Source: Luscinia megarhynchos (lineage: Eukaryota > Chordata > Aves > Passeriformes > Turdidae). From it: DNA of 64,000 nucleotides. Numbering within the stretch: position 1 is the stretch's first letter; each line of letters begins with the position of its first letter. The notes beneath the pieces were generated by a model. That model did no database searches. It saw only the letters and a list, made by a program, of their open reading frames with translations, and was not told the DNA's origin. A program made the position numbers and the translations under genes. Positions 24,011 through 34,147 of this stretch are shown here, piece after piece. The stretch spans positions 18,062,036 to 18,126,035 of the forward strand of contig CM067576.1 in NCBI GenBank assembly GCA_034336665.1. The letters are read 5' to 3'.

Positions 24011-26695
24011 GTCCTGGAGAAGGCTCTGCCTCTGCACCAAGGCTTCCTGCAGCACACAGAACAGAAAAACATCGCATGGGAAGGAACTGCTGTACCTTGT
24101 CCAAAACATAGTTTTCTCTTTAAATTCACCGGCTATGCATGAACTGGGACCAAGTGCTGACAGGCTGGGAAATCAATGCTTACACGGGCAGTTTTCAGAC
24201 TGAGCAAATCCTCAGAATCCACCAAAAACCTAAAAGGAGCTGCTGCTGTCTGGTGTTGAAAGTTGGAGTCGATTTTTTCAGCTTTGTTTGTTGGCTTTGA
24301 GGGGAACTTTTTTCCCTAATTAGGTAGTAGGTCAAACCCAGTTGTTTTAATGAAATAACTTGACTTTAAGAGGTACCAAAAGTCCATAAAAATTCTGAAA
24401 AGTCCAGGACTTCAGAAAACCGGGTTATTCCTTTCTAGGTCTAGCTATTAAGATGGATACTTTTTAAAAATAATTTTGTTTGAATTTCGTCAGCAGCTAT
24501 TTTAGGAGACATTTCTTAGTCTGTCCTGACAGTTGATCAGTCCAAATCAGTGTTAAACTTATCACTTTCACCAACAGTACATTCACCCCAAACAGATGAG
24601 TGAGCCTCTTTTGTATTTATTTACTGAGCATAGATCTTTTAAGGTGATACTTTGACTTGTGATACAGCACATGTGCTAGAGATTAACTGGAAACTCCTTT
24701 TAAATATTCAGTATTCTCTGTGATTGTATCAATGATCAAAGACACAGAGAAATTCTACTTATTAATTAATAAACCAGGCTTTAAACCACAAATATGGAGC
24801 AACCAGAAATAGGGACCTGTCATTCATGAAACATAAATCAGCATTTTCCATTTCTTTTCCCACCCAGCTAACTGCAAACAGTAATAAACCACAGACAACA
24901 ACTCAATGGCTTTTTTGGAGAAAAATTCAATGCCAAAATGACCTACTTAACCAATTGATAGTAATTGTGTAGAGAACATTATCTAAACTTCAGTTTTCTG
25001 AAAAATTATTGTAACAGGGAAAGCATGAACCTAGGGAAGAAGAGAGAAGGAATCCAGAATACTTCTTTTATGGCAAAACCTGCAAGGGAAAATTAAAAAT
25101 CCTAGTCTCACATATATTGATGTTGATATTTACAGCAGATTCTCCAAGCTGTGCGATTTTTTTAACACATATCACTCAGATGCAAATATTTACTCTTAAT
25201 GGACATTTTCCCTTGAAGGAATGCTAAAATGTGTATCAGAGCAGAAGGCTGTAAGTGAACTGCTATTGTCATTTCTACTCAATTACTGCCTACACAAGAA
25301 CTGTCATGCAGGGAAGGCAAGAGAAAGAGAAACACCACCACTGATGGTGAATTTCCTGTTTTTATCACTGTGTCAAAACATTATCATTCTGCAATCACAG
25401 GCTTTCATGTAAAACGTTTCTGAGTGTCAGTTTAGTGATAGCAAGGAGCAGGATTCACTAAAATTAGTGAACTGGTGCTCAGAGAAGTCCCTCCCTGACC
25501 ACAGGCCAGGCTCTCTGCAGCACGGGCCCCTCTGGAGGCTTTGGAAAATCTGCTCTGTGCAGGGAGCAGCCCTGGGGCCGTCCTGTAACACGGGCATTCC
25601 CTCCAACAGGCATTCACTGCCACCCAGCCTCTCCTGGAGCCCCCCTTCAACAGTCCTGTCGTTCATCAAGGACACAAAACCCCAAGTTTAACTGCTCTCC
25701 TGTGCCTCAGGTTTCCAGACCCAAGTTATCCTTGGAGTCCTGTTGCCAAAAGGCAGCTTTTGCTCTTTGCTCTAGAGAATATTACAATTGCCTCTATTAC
25801 ATGTTGAACCCCACCAAGAAAGCTGAAAGAGACACAGACCAGAGTCTCACCTCTTGGGGTGAGACACATTCTCCTGAGAAAGGGGAACCCACACTCAAAT
25901 CTCACTTCAAAAAGAAGAAAAACCAGACTACTGCTCCAGCCTCTTGGACTAGGAGTTTCTTCCTGAGGTTCCCCAGATTTAGCTCATGGTTTCCTCAGCA
26001 CCTGCCAAGACACAACCTATTCTGTAAATTATCTTAACTTCTAAAATGAGCTCAAATTAAATGCCTTGTGTGTATATCACTTCAGTAATTTATTTTTGGC
26101 TAAAACTACCTACTTAAAGGTTTGTTAAAAGTTTAAATAAAGGTTAACCTTTAAGAAAGGTTATTTAAAATTTATAAATGAGTTTGACCATTCTGCTGCA
26201 TAAATATTTTAACTGAAAAAATTCAACAACAATTCCACACTTTAAATCCCAGCACAACGCTTCCCTCTGGACCACAACTCATCCCTGAAACAGGAGATAT
26301 ACAGAGAGTGCAGGGGAGAAGACATCCTGTTATGACATCAATACATTATTACAGCAATATGTCCACAGCTAATCAAGGCTGCTGCCATTAAAGAGCAGCA
26401 CCTCTGCAGCCATGTGTGGTGCACACTTCCAGGTACAGCCAGCCCTGGGGACTTGCAGAGCCCTCAGGTGGGAGGGCAGATCAGGGCTGTCAATGACACT
26501 GGGGGAATACACACACCACACCTCTGCTGAGGCAATGAGGGACACAGGGACCCCAGGCAGGTGCAGAGGAGTGCTCTTTGCAGCTAAAAACCTGGCCTTT
26601 TAGTAGCTAACAGTTTATATAGTTTTAAGGCACAACAAGCCCAAGGTAACCAACTACCACACACCACAAGGTGGGCGTGCTGCAGTCACAAGCAC
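24011..26695 (-). other. KCNIP4: KCNIP4 intron, no gene seen
   Basis: Intronic. It contains a 16-bp perfect palindrome (TAAAGGTTAACCTTTA, 26138-26153) with a HpaI-type GTTAAC centre, and otherwise nothing identifiable. The GC-richer piece at 25440-25680 has open frames on both strands but no splice context or recognisable peptide. Confidence 0.6.
26138..26153. repeat. Perfect 16-bp palindrome
   Basis: TAAAGGTTAACCTTTA equals its reverse complement. Further AAGG/CCTT-like half sites flank it. It may be chance in AT-rich sequence. Confidence 0.8.
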
Positions 26696-27080
26696 CTCTC
26701 TCTCACTTCTCTCTCGTGTCTCTCTCATGTCTCTCTCACTTCTATCTCTCATCTCTCTCTCATGTGTCTCTCACGTCTCTGTCATGTGTCTCTCATGTCT
26801 CTCTCACTTCTCTCTCATGTCTCTCTCATGTCTCTCTCACTTCTCTCTCGTCTCTCTCTCTCATGTCTCTCACTTCTCTCTCATGTCTCTCTCATGTCTC
26901 TCTCATGTCTCTCTCTCTCTCGTCTCTCTCACTTCTCTCTCATGTCTCTCTCATGTCTCTCTCTCACTTCTCTCTCTCATGTCTCTCCCATCTCTCTCTC
27001 ATGTCTCTCTCATGTCTCTCTCATGTCTCTCTCATGTCTCTGTCACATCTCTCTCTCATCTCTCTCTCACGTCTCTCTCT
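26696..27080. repeat. 11-bp pyrimidine tandem repeat (CTCTCTCATGT)n
   Basis: About 385 bases built mainly from CTCTCTCATGT with CACTT, CGTGT and CATCT variants of the last five bases. Almost all bases on the plus strand are pyrimidines apart from the A/G of the variant positions. Because the unit has 11 bases and no stop codon, all three plus frames stay open and read the same 11-residue peptide (SLSCLSHVSLM-like). The resulting open frames of 100-220 codons are artefacts. Such tracts are prone to slippage and triplex formation. Confidence 0.95.
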
Positions 27081-29204
27081 AGTTCCCTTCTCCTTAGCCT
27101 AAGAACCAGGCTGGAGCAGTGTCACAAGGCCTTTCCCTCACAAAGCCTTACCTGTGAGCAGCAACCCCTCTGCTCACGTGCTGCACACAGGGGCTTTGTT
27201 ACTGCCTGCACAACTCTGTGCACGTCCTGGTTAGATTTGTTTCCTGCAGAAAGAACTGCCAGCAGAACTGAACCGAGACACGGGCTCACCTCTCAGCAGC
27301 AGAGCTGCAGCAGAGGTGTTTCTGTGCCTCAGCAGCTCCTTCCCCTCAAGCCACTCACACACGATCCTTTCCCTGGAAATGAAGCATGAAAGCGTGGGAA
27401 ACTATTCACAGCTTGATGACTGCATTTCCTACCAGTCAAAATACTAGGGCTGTGTGAATACACAAATCTTATTCACAAATCAGGCTCTCAGAAAACTTGG
27501 ATCCAAAAGGAGGCATCTGTGCTACAAGCAGTCACGACGGGTTGCCAGAAATGGCTTGTTTCTTTAGCTAGTTGGCAACAGTAATTTATTAAAATGATTT
27601 TTAGATACTTGTATCTAAAAAAGGGTACACCAATTTACAAATTTTAGTTTTTTTCTGCGTCTGAAATGCTCAAGGAGTGTCTCTGGGCCAAGCTACAAAA
27701 CTGTTTCCCACCTCCCTGGGTGTGGAAAGCAGAACAGGGGAGTTGCAGTGCTGCACAGTTCCCAGGCTGGGGGCTGGAGCATGGCAACTTTTCTTTCAAA
27801 TGTCAGGATGAGCCTCCCCATCCCCAGCTAAAAGGCAGGTAACAGAGGTGACTCTGATAACAGAGCCATGTGCCTGATATATTCCCCACTGGTCTTGCAG
27901 GCAGCATTGTAATTTCCACAGTACCTGCTGTAGCACCAAGGAGAACCAAACCATACAAACCTGAAAAGAAGAATTCAGTCAAATGGCTCAAGTTTTGCAT
28001 TAAATGCAGCTAAGGAGCAACCTGCCAATTAATTCTGATGCCTATAGCAAGGACTACAAAATCCTTGGAGTACTCTATACACAGATATTGAACCTTGCCA
28101 AGATAACATGAGTTAGGGTTTAGTTATCATCTCATTAAAATATATAGAACTGACATGGATGAATTCTCTTGTCAGCTTTTATAATCCCAGCTTTTATGTT
28201 TATGCTACACAAATTTTACATGACTAAACAAATATCAAGTCTAAAACCCAAATTTTTAGACTTTTTTTCCCTCACTTAGGACCAGATTTTGTCACAATAC
28301 TGCATGTACTAACAGATCTTGGCCAGATGAGTAGCTGGAATCAATTTTATTGTAAGAAGCACCTATTTGTTTGAATTAATTATTGAAATAATAAGTAATT
28401 TACTTATTATTAGGAGGGATGGCAGGCACCAGAGCTTGCAGGGAATTATCATTAACACCAACAGATGCTTTAATCCCATTATCTGCGAACATTTAAGCTG
28501 AATGTATCTGGGTGAAAGCCAGGTTTTCACTGGGAAAACTGTAAAATGCATGTTTTAGCTGGGTCCCTGGAAATACAGGTCTATGCTGGCAGTATATACT
28601 TCTCCAAATTTGGACTTGTCTCAGGGATAATGAATAACTGAATGACATTGTCTGTACCTTATTTTTTAAAAGCAAAATCATGAATGGCACCCTTGTTTGT
28701 AAGTTATTATTACTATAAGAGCAAAGATTTTCATATAGAACTTGGTAATGAGAAAAAGCCTGATAGTTTGCTATGCAATGCCAGCCTGATCTCATGTGTA
28801 TTTAGTTTGTAAGTCAGTTTTAGGCTTTTCCCTACAAACCAGATCTCATCACCTCAACAATTCTCAATCTTCACATTCCTTCTCAAGCTAAAGGTTTGGG
28901 GATTCTGTTCACGTGGAATCACAGACTGATCACTTGGAAATTATTCCCATCCAATTAATATCCTCCCACTTTTCAAGCACAACTCCTTTGATTGCATGCT
29001 TTTGAAGAAATCAGTGACAAACTATTGATCAGGAAAATTGGAAATTAATTTGGAATAACTGAAACTGAATTTTCCTTCCAGCACTGTATCATGAATTCAA
29101 CATTATTTTGTGTGATGTTTATGATGAATACCGACTTACAAAAGCCTTTATATTATCTTTGAAGTAGGGATATATTATCTTTGAAGTCTGTTGTGTTTAA
29201 GACC
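27081..29204 (-). other. KCNIP4: KCNIP4 intron, no gene seen
   Basis: Intronic. A good acceptor-like site on the minus strand (TTCTTCTTTTCAG, just above 27961) precedes an open frame reading GLYGLVLLGATAG, but no matching protein is known to me. A 17-bp direct repeat (TATATTATCTTTGAAGT) occurs at 29149 and 29171, just before the LTR fragment. Confidence 0.6.
29149..29187. repeat. 17-bp direct repeat, 22-bp spacing
   Basis: TATATTATCTTTGAAGT is present at 29149-29165 and again at 29171-29187, separated by AGGGA. It is a short tandem duplication next to an LTR remnant. It does not flank that remnant, so it is not its target duplication. Confidence 0.85.
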
Positions 29205-29407
29205 AGCAAAGAAGAGGGGGGAACACTTTTACTTTGCTTGTGTGCACAACTTCTGGTCTCCCTGTTAAACTGTCTTTATCTCAACCCAGGGGTTTCCCAG
29301 CTTTTACCCTGCTGATTCTTTCCCTGACTCTCCTGGGGGAGGAGAGGATTCTCCTGGTGGAGAGAGGCTGTGTGGGCTTGGCTTCTGGCTGGGGTTAGAC
29401 CACGACA
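29205..29407 (+). mobile_element. ERVL-type LTR, 3' end fragment
   Basis: Contains AAACTGTCTTTATCTCAACC and ends GGGGTTAGACCACGACA, the hallmark end of the avian ERVL LTR also seen in opposite orientation at 21306. The middle has a C/G-rich stretch with CTCCTGG repeats as usual for this LTR. The 5' limit near 29205 is approximate. The upstream U3 part is missing or diverged. No internal genes and no target duplication were found. Confidence 0.75.
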
Positions 29408-31890
29408 GAGCTGAAATGCAAAGCCTCTGAGCTGGGGGTAAATCTAAACACTTTGGCTTGAGTTAGAAAACCTCACCACTCTCATAACTAAAGAAACAAA
29501 GTGAAGATAACCATTATGTTTGCTACAATACATTGCTGGAATCAGACCTGCTTTATGTTATTAACAAACAATACGTGATGCAGGGTCTGGAAAGAACCTC
29601 CCAGAGAGAATCATTCACAGCTCTTGGGGGCTTTTTTTACCCCTACCATTTCTCTTCCACTGAGGTTTCCTGCTCCTGCCTCTGCAGCTGTGGCTGTAAG
29701 AGTCCTCAGGCACCAAGAGGAGCAGCCTAGCTGCAGCTGTGCCCCCAGAGCAGTGGCACACAGCAGGCTGGCAGCTTGCATTTGCCAGCCTGGGTGCTGG
29801 CTCTGTGCTCAGCTATTCCTGCCACCTCTTTTTTCTGTTTCCACTGCCTTTGTCCTGGTTTACAGAGGAGGGTGCTGCCACATCTCCTTTTTGCTGAGAG
29901 GCTGCTTTCTAATCTGCATGCATGTGTGTTTGCACGATGGCAGGAGTGCAGTTCAAAGCTCTTTCCTCCCTTTCAAAGCAGTCCTTGTGAGTAAGCTGTC
30001 CCAAGTCTGATGTGCACCAGGCTTGTACTTCTGCTCTTGATTGAGCACTGCTGTGCTATATTCTTTTTAAAACTCCAGCTATTTTGGGAGAGGTGCATAA
30101 TTTAATATGTTCAATAGTTTTCTTGTCAGGCACTCATGTACAACTTCCTTCATCTTGCACTCAGCTGTTTGATATTCCACAGTAATTGGATTTGCTGCAT
30201 CTGTGTTTACTTTCACGACCTACAGTAAATCCTGCTTTTTTAGTCAAGGACTGTTAGGGTTTTTGCTGGAACCTACAGTAGCCTACCTACCTGCAGGTTT
30301 TCTGAGGCTTGCAATGTCAGTTTTTGAACAATTCAGTACTCTTTTCACAAGGGTAGCTAATGTACAAAGTAGTATAGCCTGAACACTGCATTAAACAAAT
30401 CTTTTCCCATACAACAGCAGCTGTGGTGACACAGTGTGACCCTGGTAACCTGTTCTTTGGCCAGATGCACAGCAATTATTTGTACTTTATTATCACTGGG
30501 CCAAATATCCAAGCAGAGACAAGGAAGAAAAGCTTTTCTGAGTGGTATTGCTCTGAAGCCCATTCACAGGCAGAACTCACCTCCCCATTGAAAACAAAAT
30601 GAAAAACCTGAAGATAGTGCAAGAGAGATCTTCAAAAGCCTCTGCAGGGTCAACACCAATGTTCCATGGATCTTGGACCCAGGAAACTGATCTAGGACTG
30701 CAGCAAACAAACTGTGAGGAGGAGAGCTGCATGACATCTGAAGACTAGTCCCATCATCTCTGCCTGTAAAACCAAAATCCAGACAAACAACTTCCTTTGC
30801 AAGCACAGTTAGACATCTCTGGACAAGTGGCAGACTGTCCCACTGGCATGGGGATGCCATCCCCTAGCTGGGAAAGCAGGCTCTGTGCTTCTGCCAGCTT
30901 GGTTAGCTCACTGCTCGGGTCTTTACTTTGGAACTAGTTTCCTTTCCCACTGAATAGATGTGGGAGAATCAAGATACAGGGATGAAGGCAGAGGAGGAGA
31001 GAGGCCAGGAGTAATCATAATTTAAAAGAAAGGCCTTCAGGACATCATTAACAGGCCATTTTTTTACTTTGTCTCTGATGTGTGCACTGGTGGTTCTAAA
31101 GTTTCTCCTGCAAGTCCCATCACATTTGTTTTCTTTCTTCTCAACAATATGTGCATGTTGTGTCAAGAGCTGTCTTTTCTGCTCAGGATCAATGGCAGCT
31201 CATTTCAACCATTGCCTTTTGTATTTAAAAACCCAGCTGGGAGTTCTAAGCAGCTGAGCTCAAAAAGATGCTTTTAAAATCAAGAAGCAGAAGTGCAAAG
31301 AGCTGCAGGGAGTGCTACTGGCACCTTCAAAAGGTGGAAGGGAGCACAAATGCTCCATTACAGCCAGTGTGTGGTTCCCCACGTGTCCACACAGGATGCA
31401 TGTGGGGCAGGGCCTGGCTGGCTTGTTTGAGCAGGACTGACCACAGGTTTTTCCCAAACATCTTTGCAGGGACAAGCAAGTGTTAGAAACTGACTATTCT
31501 TCAAACCCTCTGGTCTGCAGGGATCAACATGGGATCCTCAAGTTTTATGATCAACAGAAAACTTGAGGAAAGCAGGTGTTGGACAGTAGGTAAGGGACAG
31601 AAGATGGTGAGCAGATGGCCAGCAAGAGCCAACGCTCCTCCTCAAAGAGAAAAAAGCTAGCACATAGTCCTGCTAGGAACCAAACTTAGGTCAACTGGAA
31701 GCAATGACACATTCATGTGCTTTGGAGAAAAACCCAGAGAAAGCAATTACTGGGGCATTTTTACTTACAAAGGTGAAAACCATCTTAGACTGAGGTAAAG
31801 GAAGCACCTAATAGTTCACATGGCTGGGAGATTTGTGTCTCCTCCATTCCAGTACTGTATAACAACTTGCTTTTATCATCCTAGCATGTT
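29408..31890 (-). other. KCNIP4: KCNIP4 intron, no gene seen
   Basis: Intronic, mixed composition. Several open frames of about 100 codons occur near 29624-30010 and 30564-30860. None has recognisable similarity or a clean acceptor/donor pair. Confidence 0.6.
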
Positions 31891-32532
31891 CTCAAGTGTT
31901 GGAGTCCAGACTATTCCTCTGGCTCCCCTGGAAGGTTTAAGACCCCCTTGGCGGGGTCCCCAAAGACCTCGAATGAGACTCAGGTGTCTCAGGGGCTGGA
32001 TTTAGCTCCTTGGAACAATTTACCAACATTGAGAGAAGCAATGCAAGCTGCAAAAATAAATAGAGTGTAAATTAGACTGTTAGAATGTAGAATAAGTAGA
32101 TTTCTAGAATGTTTATATTAAGAGGTTTGTGGCCAACGTGGAGAATTTGGGGTGTGGATACCTCTTCCTCCTTCTTCTCCGTGCCATCCATGCTGGGTGC
32201 CATGCTGGCACTGTCAGATTGGATGGGGACAGAGCTGGACCATGTTATAAGACTGAATTGTATTGGAAAATAATTCTAAATCCCCAGTAGGTAATTTAGA
32301 CTATAAAAGATCAGTCCTGCCTCTACCAGGCAGATTCTGCCCTGGACATCTGGTGAGCAGAGCTGTGAGCTGGGCAGAGCAATCCTGAGATAAGGAAGAA
32401 TAAACAGCCATGAAAACCTCTAAGAACAGCCTCCTGCAGCCTCTCATGGAAAGAGCTGGGCTGCAAACCACCTGCATGTCCTGCACAGGTGATCTCAGGG
32501 CTAAGGAGACACCTCGGGCAGTGACACTCAAG
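31891..32532. repeat. 6-bp target-site duplication CTCAAG around the solo LTR
   Basis: Identical hexamers at 31891-31896 and 32527-32532 bracket the LTR exactly at its TG and CA ends. This marks the original integration site and suggests little decay since insertion. Confidence 0.92.
31897..32526 (+). mobile_element. Solo LTR of an endogenous retrovirus, ERVK-like
   Basis: A 630-bp element starts TGTTGGAGTCC and ends CAGTGACA, giving the required TG...CA termini. It is flanked by a perfect 6-bp target duplication, CTCAAG, at 31891-31896 and 32527-32532. Six-base duplications are typical of ERVK (beta/alpharetrovirus-like) insertions. A TATA box (TATAAAA, 32302-32308) and a polyadenylation signal (AATAAA, 32399-32404) lie about 100 bases apart, which fits a U3-R-U5 layout. 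The U3 start has two inverted repeats: GACCCC/GGGGTC and TGAGAC/GTCTCA. No gag, pol or env sequence is present, so this is a solo LTR left by recombination. Confidence 0.92.
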
Positions 32533-34043
32533 TAATGCTAGACTGGAGAGCAGCTCATGTGCTGTCCCAGAGATGCAGTGTGTCCCACCCTGCCAGAGGA
32601 AAGCCTCAGCCTGCCTTGTGCATGACTACTGGTCCACGCAGGGAGACCCTTGAGGATGGCCCTGGGAAACCAGGGATGCAGAAAGAGCCCTCTGGCCATG
32701 CCTTCCCTTTGGTCTCTGAGCCTTGGCCTGTCCATTCACAAGGCTTTCTTTAACCTGTTGAGATGCTGTAGAAGTGCTTTTTATTCAGACTATTTCACTC
32801 CTGGAGGCTTTCTCCTTTTTTCTGGTGCGGGAAGATACCAACTGAAGTGGGATCCTCAAGGCCCTCCTCCTGTGTTCTTTTCTGGGCCATCTCTTCATCC
32901 TTGGTTCATGCAAGGCAACCATCTTCCACCCTCAAAAGAGAACTCAGATTCTCCATGGTATGTAACACTGGCCTCTAGCAGAACCACAGTATGTCACCAC
33001 TGATGTACAGGAACATGATTCCCCTACTTTTTCAATGAAATACATAAATTCAGAGTATATTAACCAAGACTATATAAATTGGTGACTGTATGTGAGATGG
33101 TGTGTGCTCAAAGAATTGAAAAATGTGCTGTAGAAAGCATAATATTTTGAACTATATGATAAATGAAAATTAAGATATATCACATTTTTATGGTTTATCT
33201 CTTCTTTTTCCCCTCCTAAAATATGCATTTGTACAGTAGAATTTCCACAAGAATGAACCAGGGAAAAATCCCACCTCTCAGAGCATGTCAGAATTAGGTC
33301 ATCTCAACATTGCAAGGATGTTTATTGAATTCATATTTTTCTACTATTTTTCAAATGATGCAATAGAAGGAATTTTTTAAGAATAGTAACAATTCAGAGG
33401 TCGGGACAAAAGCCAAAAAAAGGGACAGTTTCAACAACTGGTAAAATCCTTTGAATCCAAGACAAGTGAACTAGGAAGCAATTTTAAGCACAGAAATATT
33501 CCAGTCAGGACAGAAGTGGGTCAGGTGTTTAATGGAAAACCACAGATTAAAGCAAAAAGTGTTTTTCCACTTCACAGTAGAGCAAACTTGGATTAAATAA
33601 GGAGACTAAAGCTAGATGGTTTTGAGGCACAAAAATAAAATTGGCATTCTGTCCATATGGATTTAGGATTAGTAAGTAGAATCCAGGGAGTGCCCCAGAG
33701 AGGTTATGTCCACCACAGTGGGATCTGTGGGAACCATGAGGTCACAGAAGCTCCCCTAACCTCTCAAAAAGATCTGAGATGATGAAACTGTAAATAGAGT
33801 GACTCTCCTATTGGGTCATTGGGTCTTGCATCCAGTTCCCCCAGCAGGAATTTTCAGCACCACCATTTGTGAATGGTTGTGCACACTGCAAGGCACCAAG
33901 GCTGGCACAGGAGCAGCAGCTCCCTTCACCAGCACAGCAGCACCCAGGGCTCACCCTTGTCTGTGCTGACACCATTTCCCTGGGGACACAAACACCACCA
34001 GTTCTTCCCTGAGAAAAGAACTCTCATAATGGTGTGGAGCCAC
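32533..34043 (-). other. KCNIP4: KCNIP4 intron, no gene seen
   Basis: Intronic. The part 33000-33640 is very AT-rich. No repeat family or exon could be supported. Confidence 0.6.
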
Positions 34044-34147
34044 TTTGAACAGCCTGATCTGGTGGATAGGCAGGGGGCTTGGAACTGGAGGATCTTTAAG
34101 GTCCCTTCCAATTCAAACCATTCTGCAATTCTGTGATTCTACAATTA
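34044..34147 (+). mobile_element. CR1 LINE 3' end fragment
   Basis: Ends with the CR1 3' signature: GGAACTGGAGGATCTTTAAG, then GTCCCTTCCAA, AAACCATTCTG and ATTCTGTGATTCT. Only the last ~100 bases are present, with an internal deletion relative to the usual tail. CR1 elements are normally 5'-truncated like this. Confidence 0.88.

Noticed and set aside
26671..27389. 220-codon plus-strand open frame
   Set aside because: Mostly translation of the 11-bp pyrimidine repeat; the non-repeat tail has no recognisable similarity.
27803..28000. Possible minus-strand exon after TTCTTCTTTTCAG
   Set aside because: Good acceptor only; no clear donor and no recognisable peptide.
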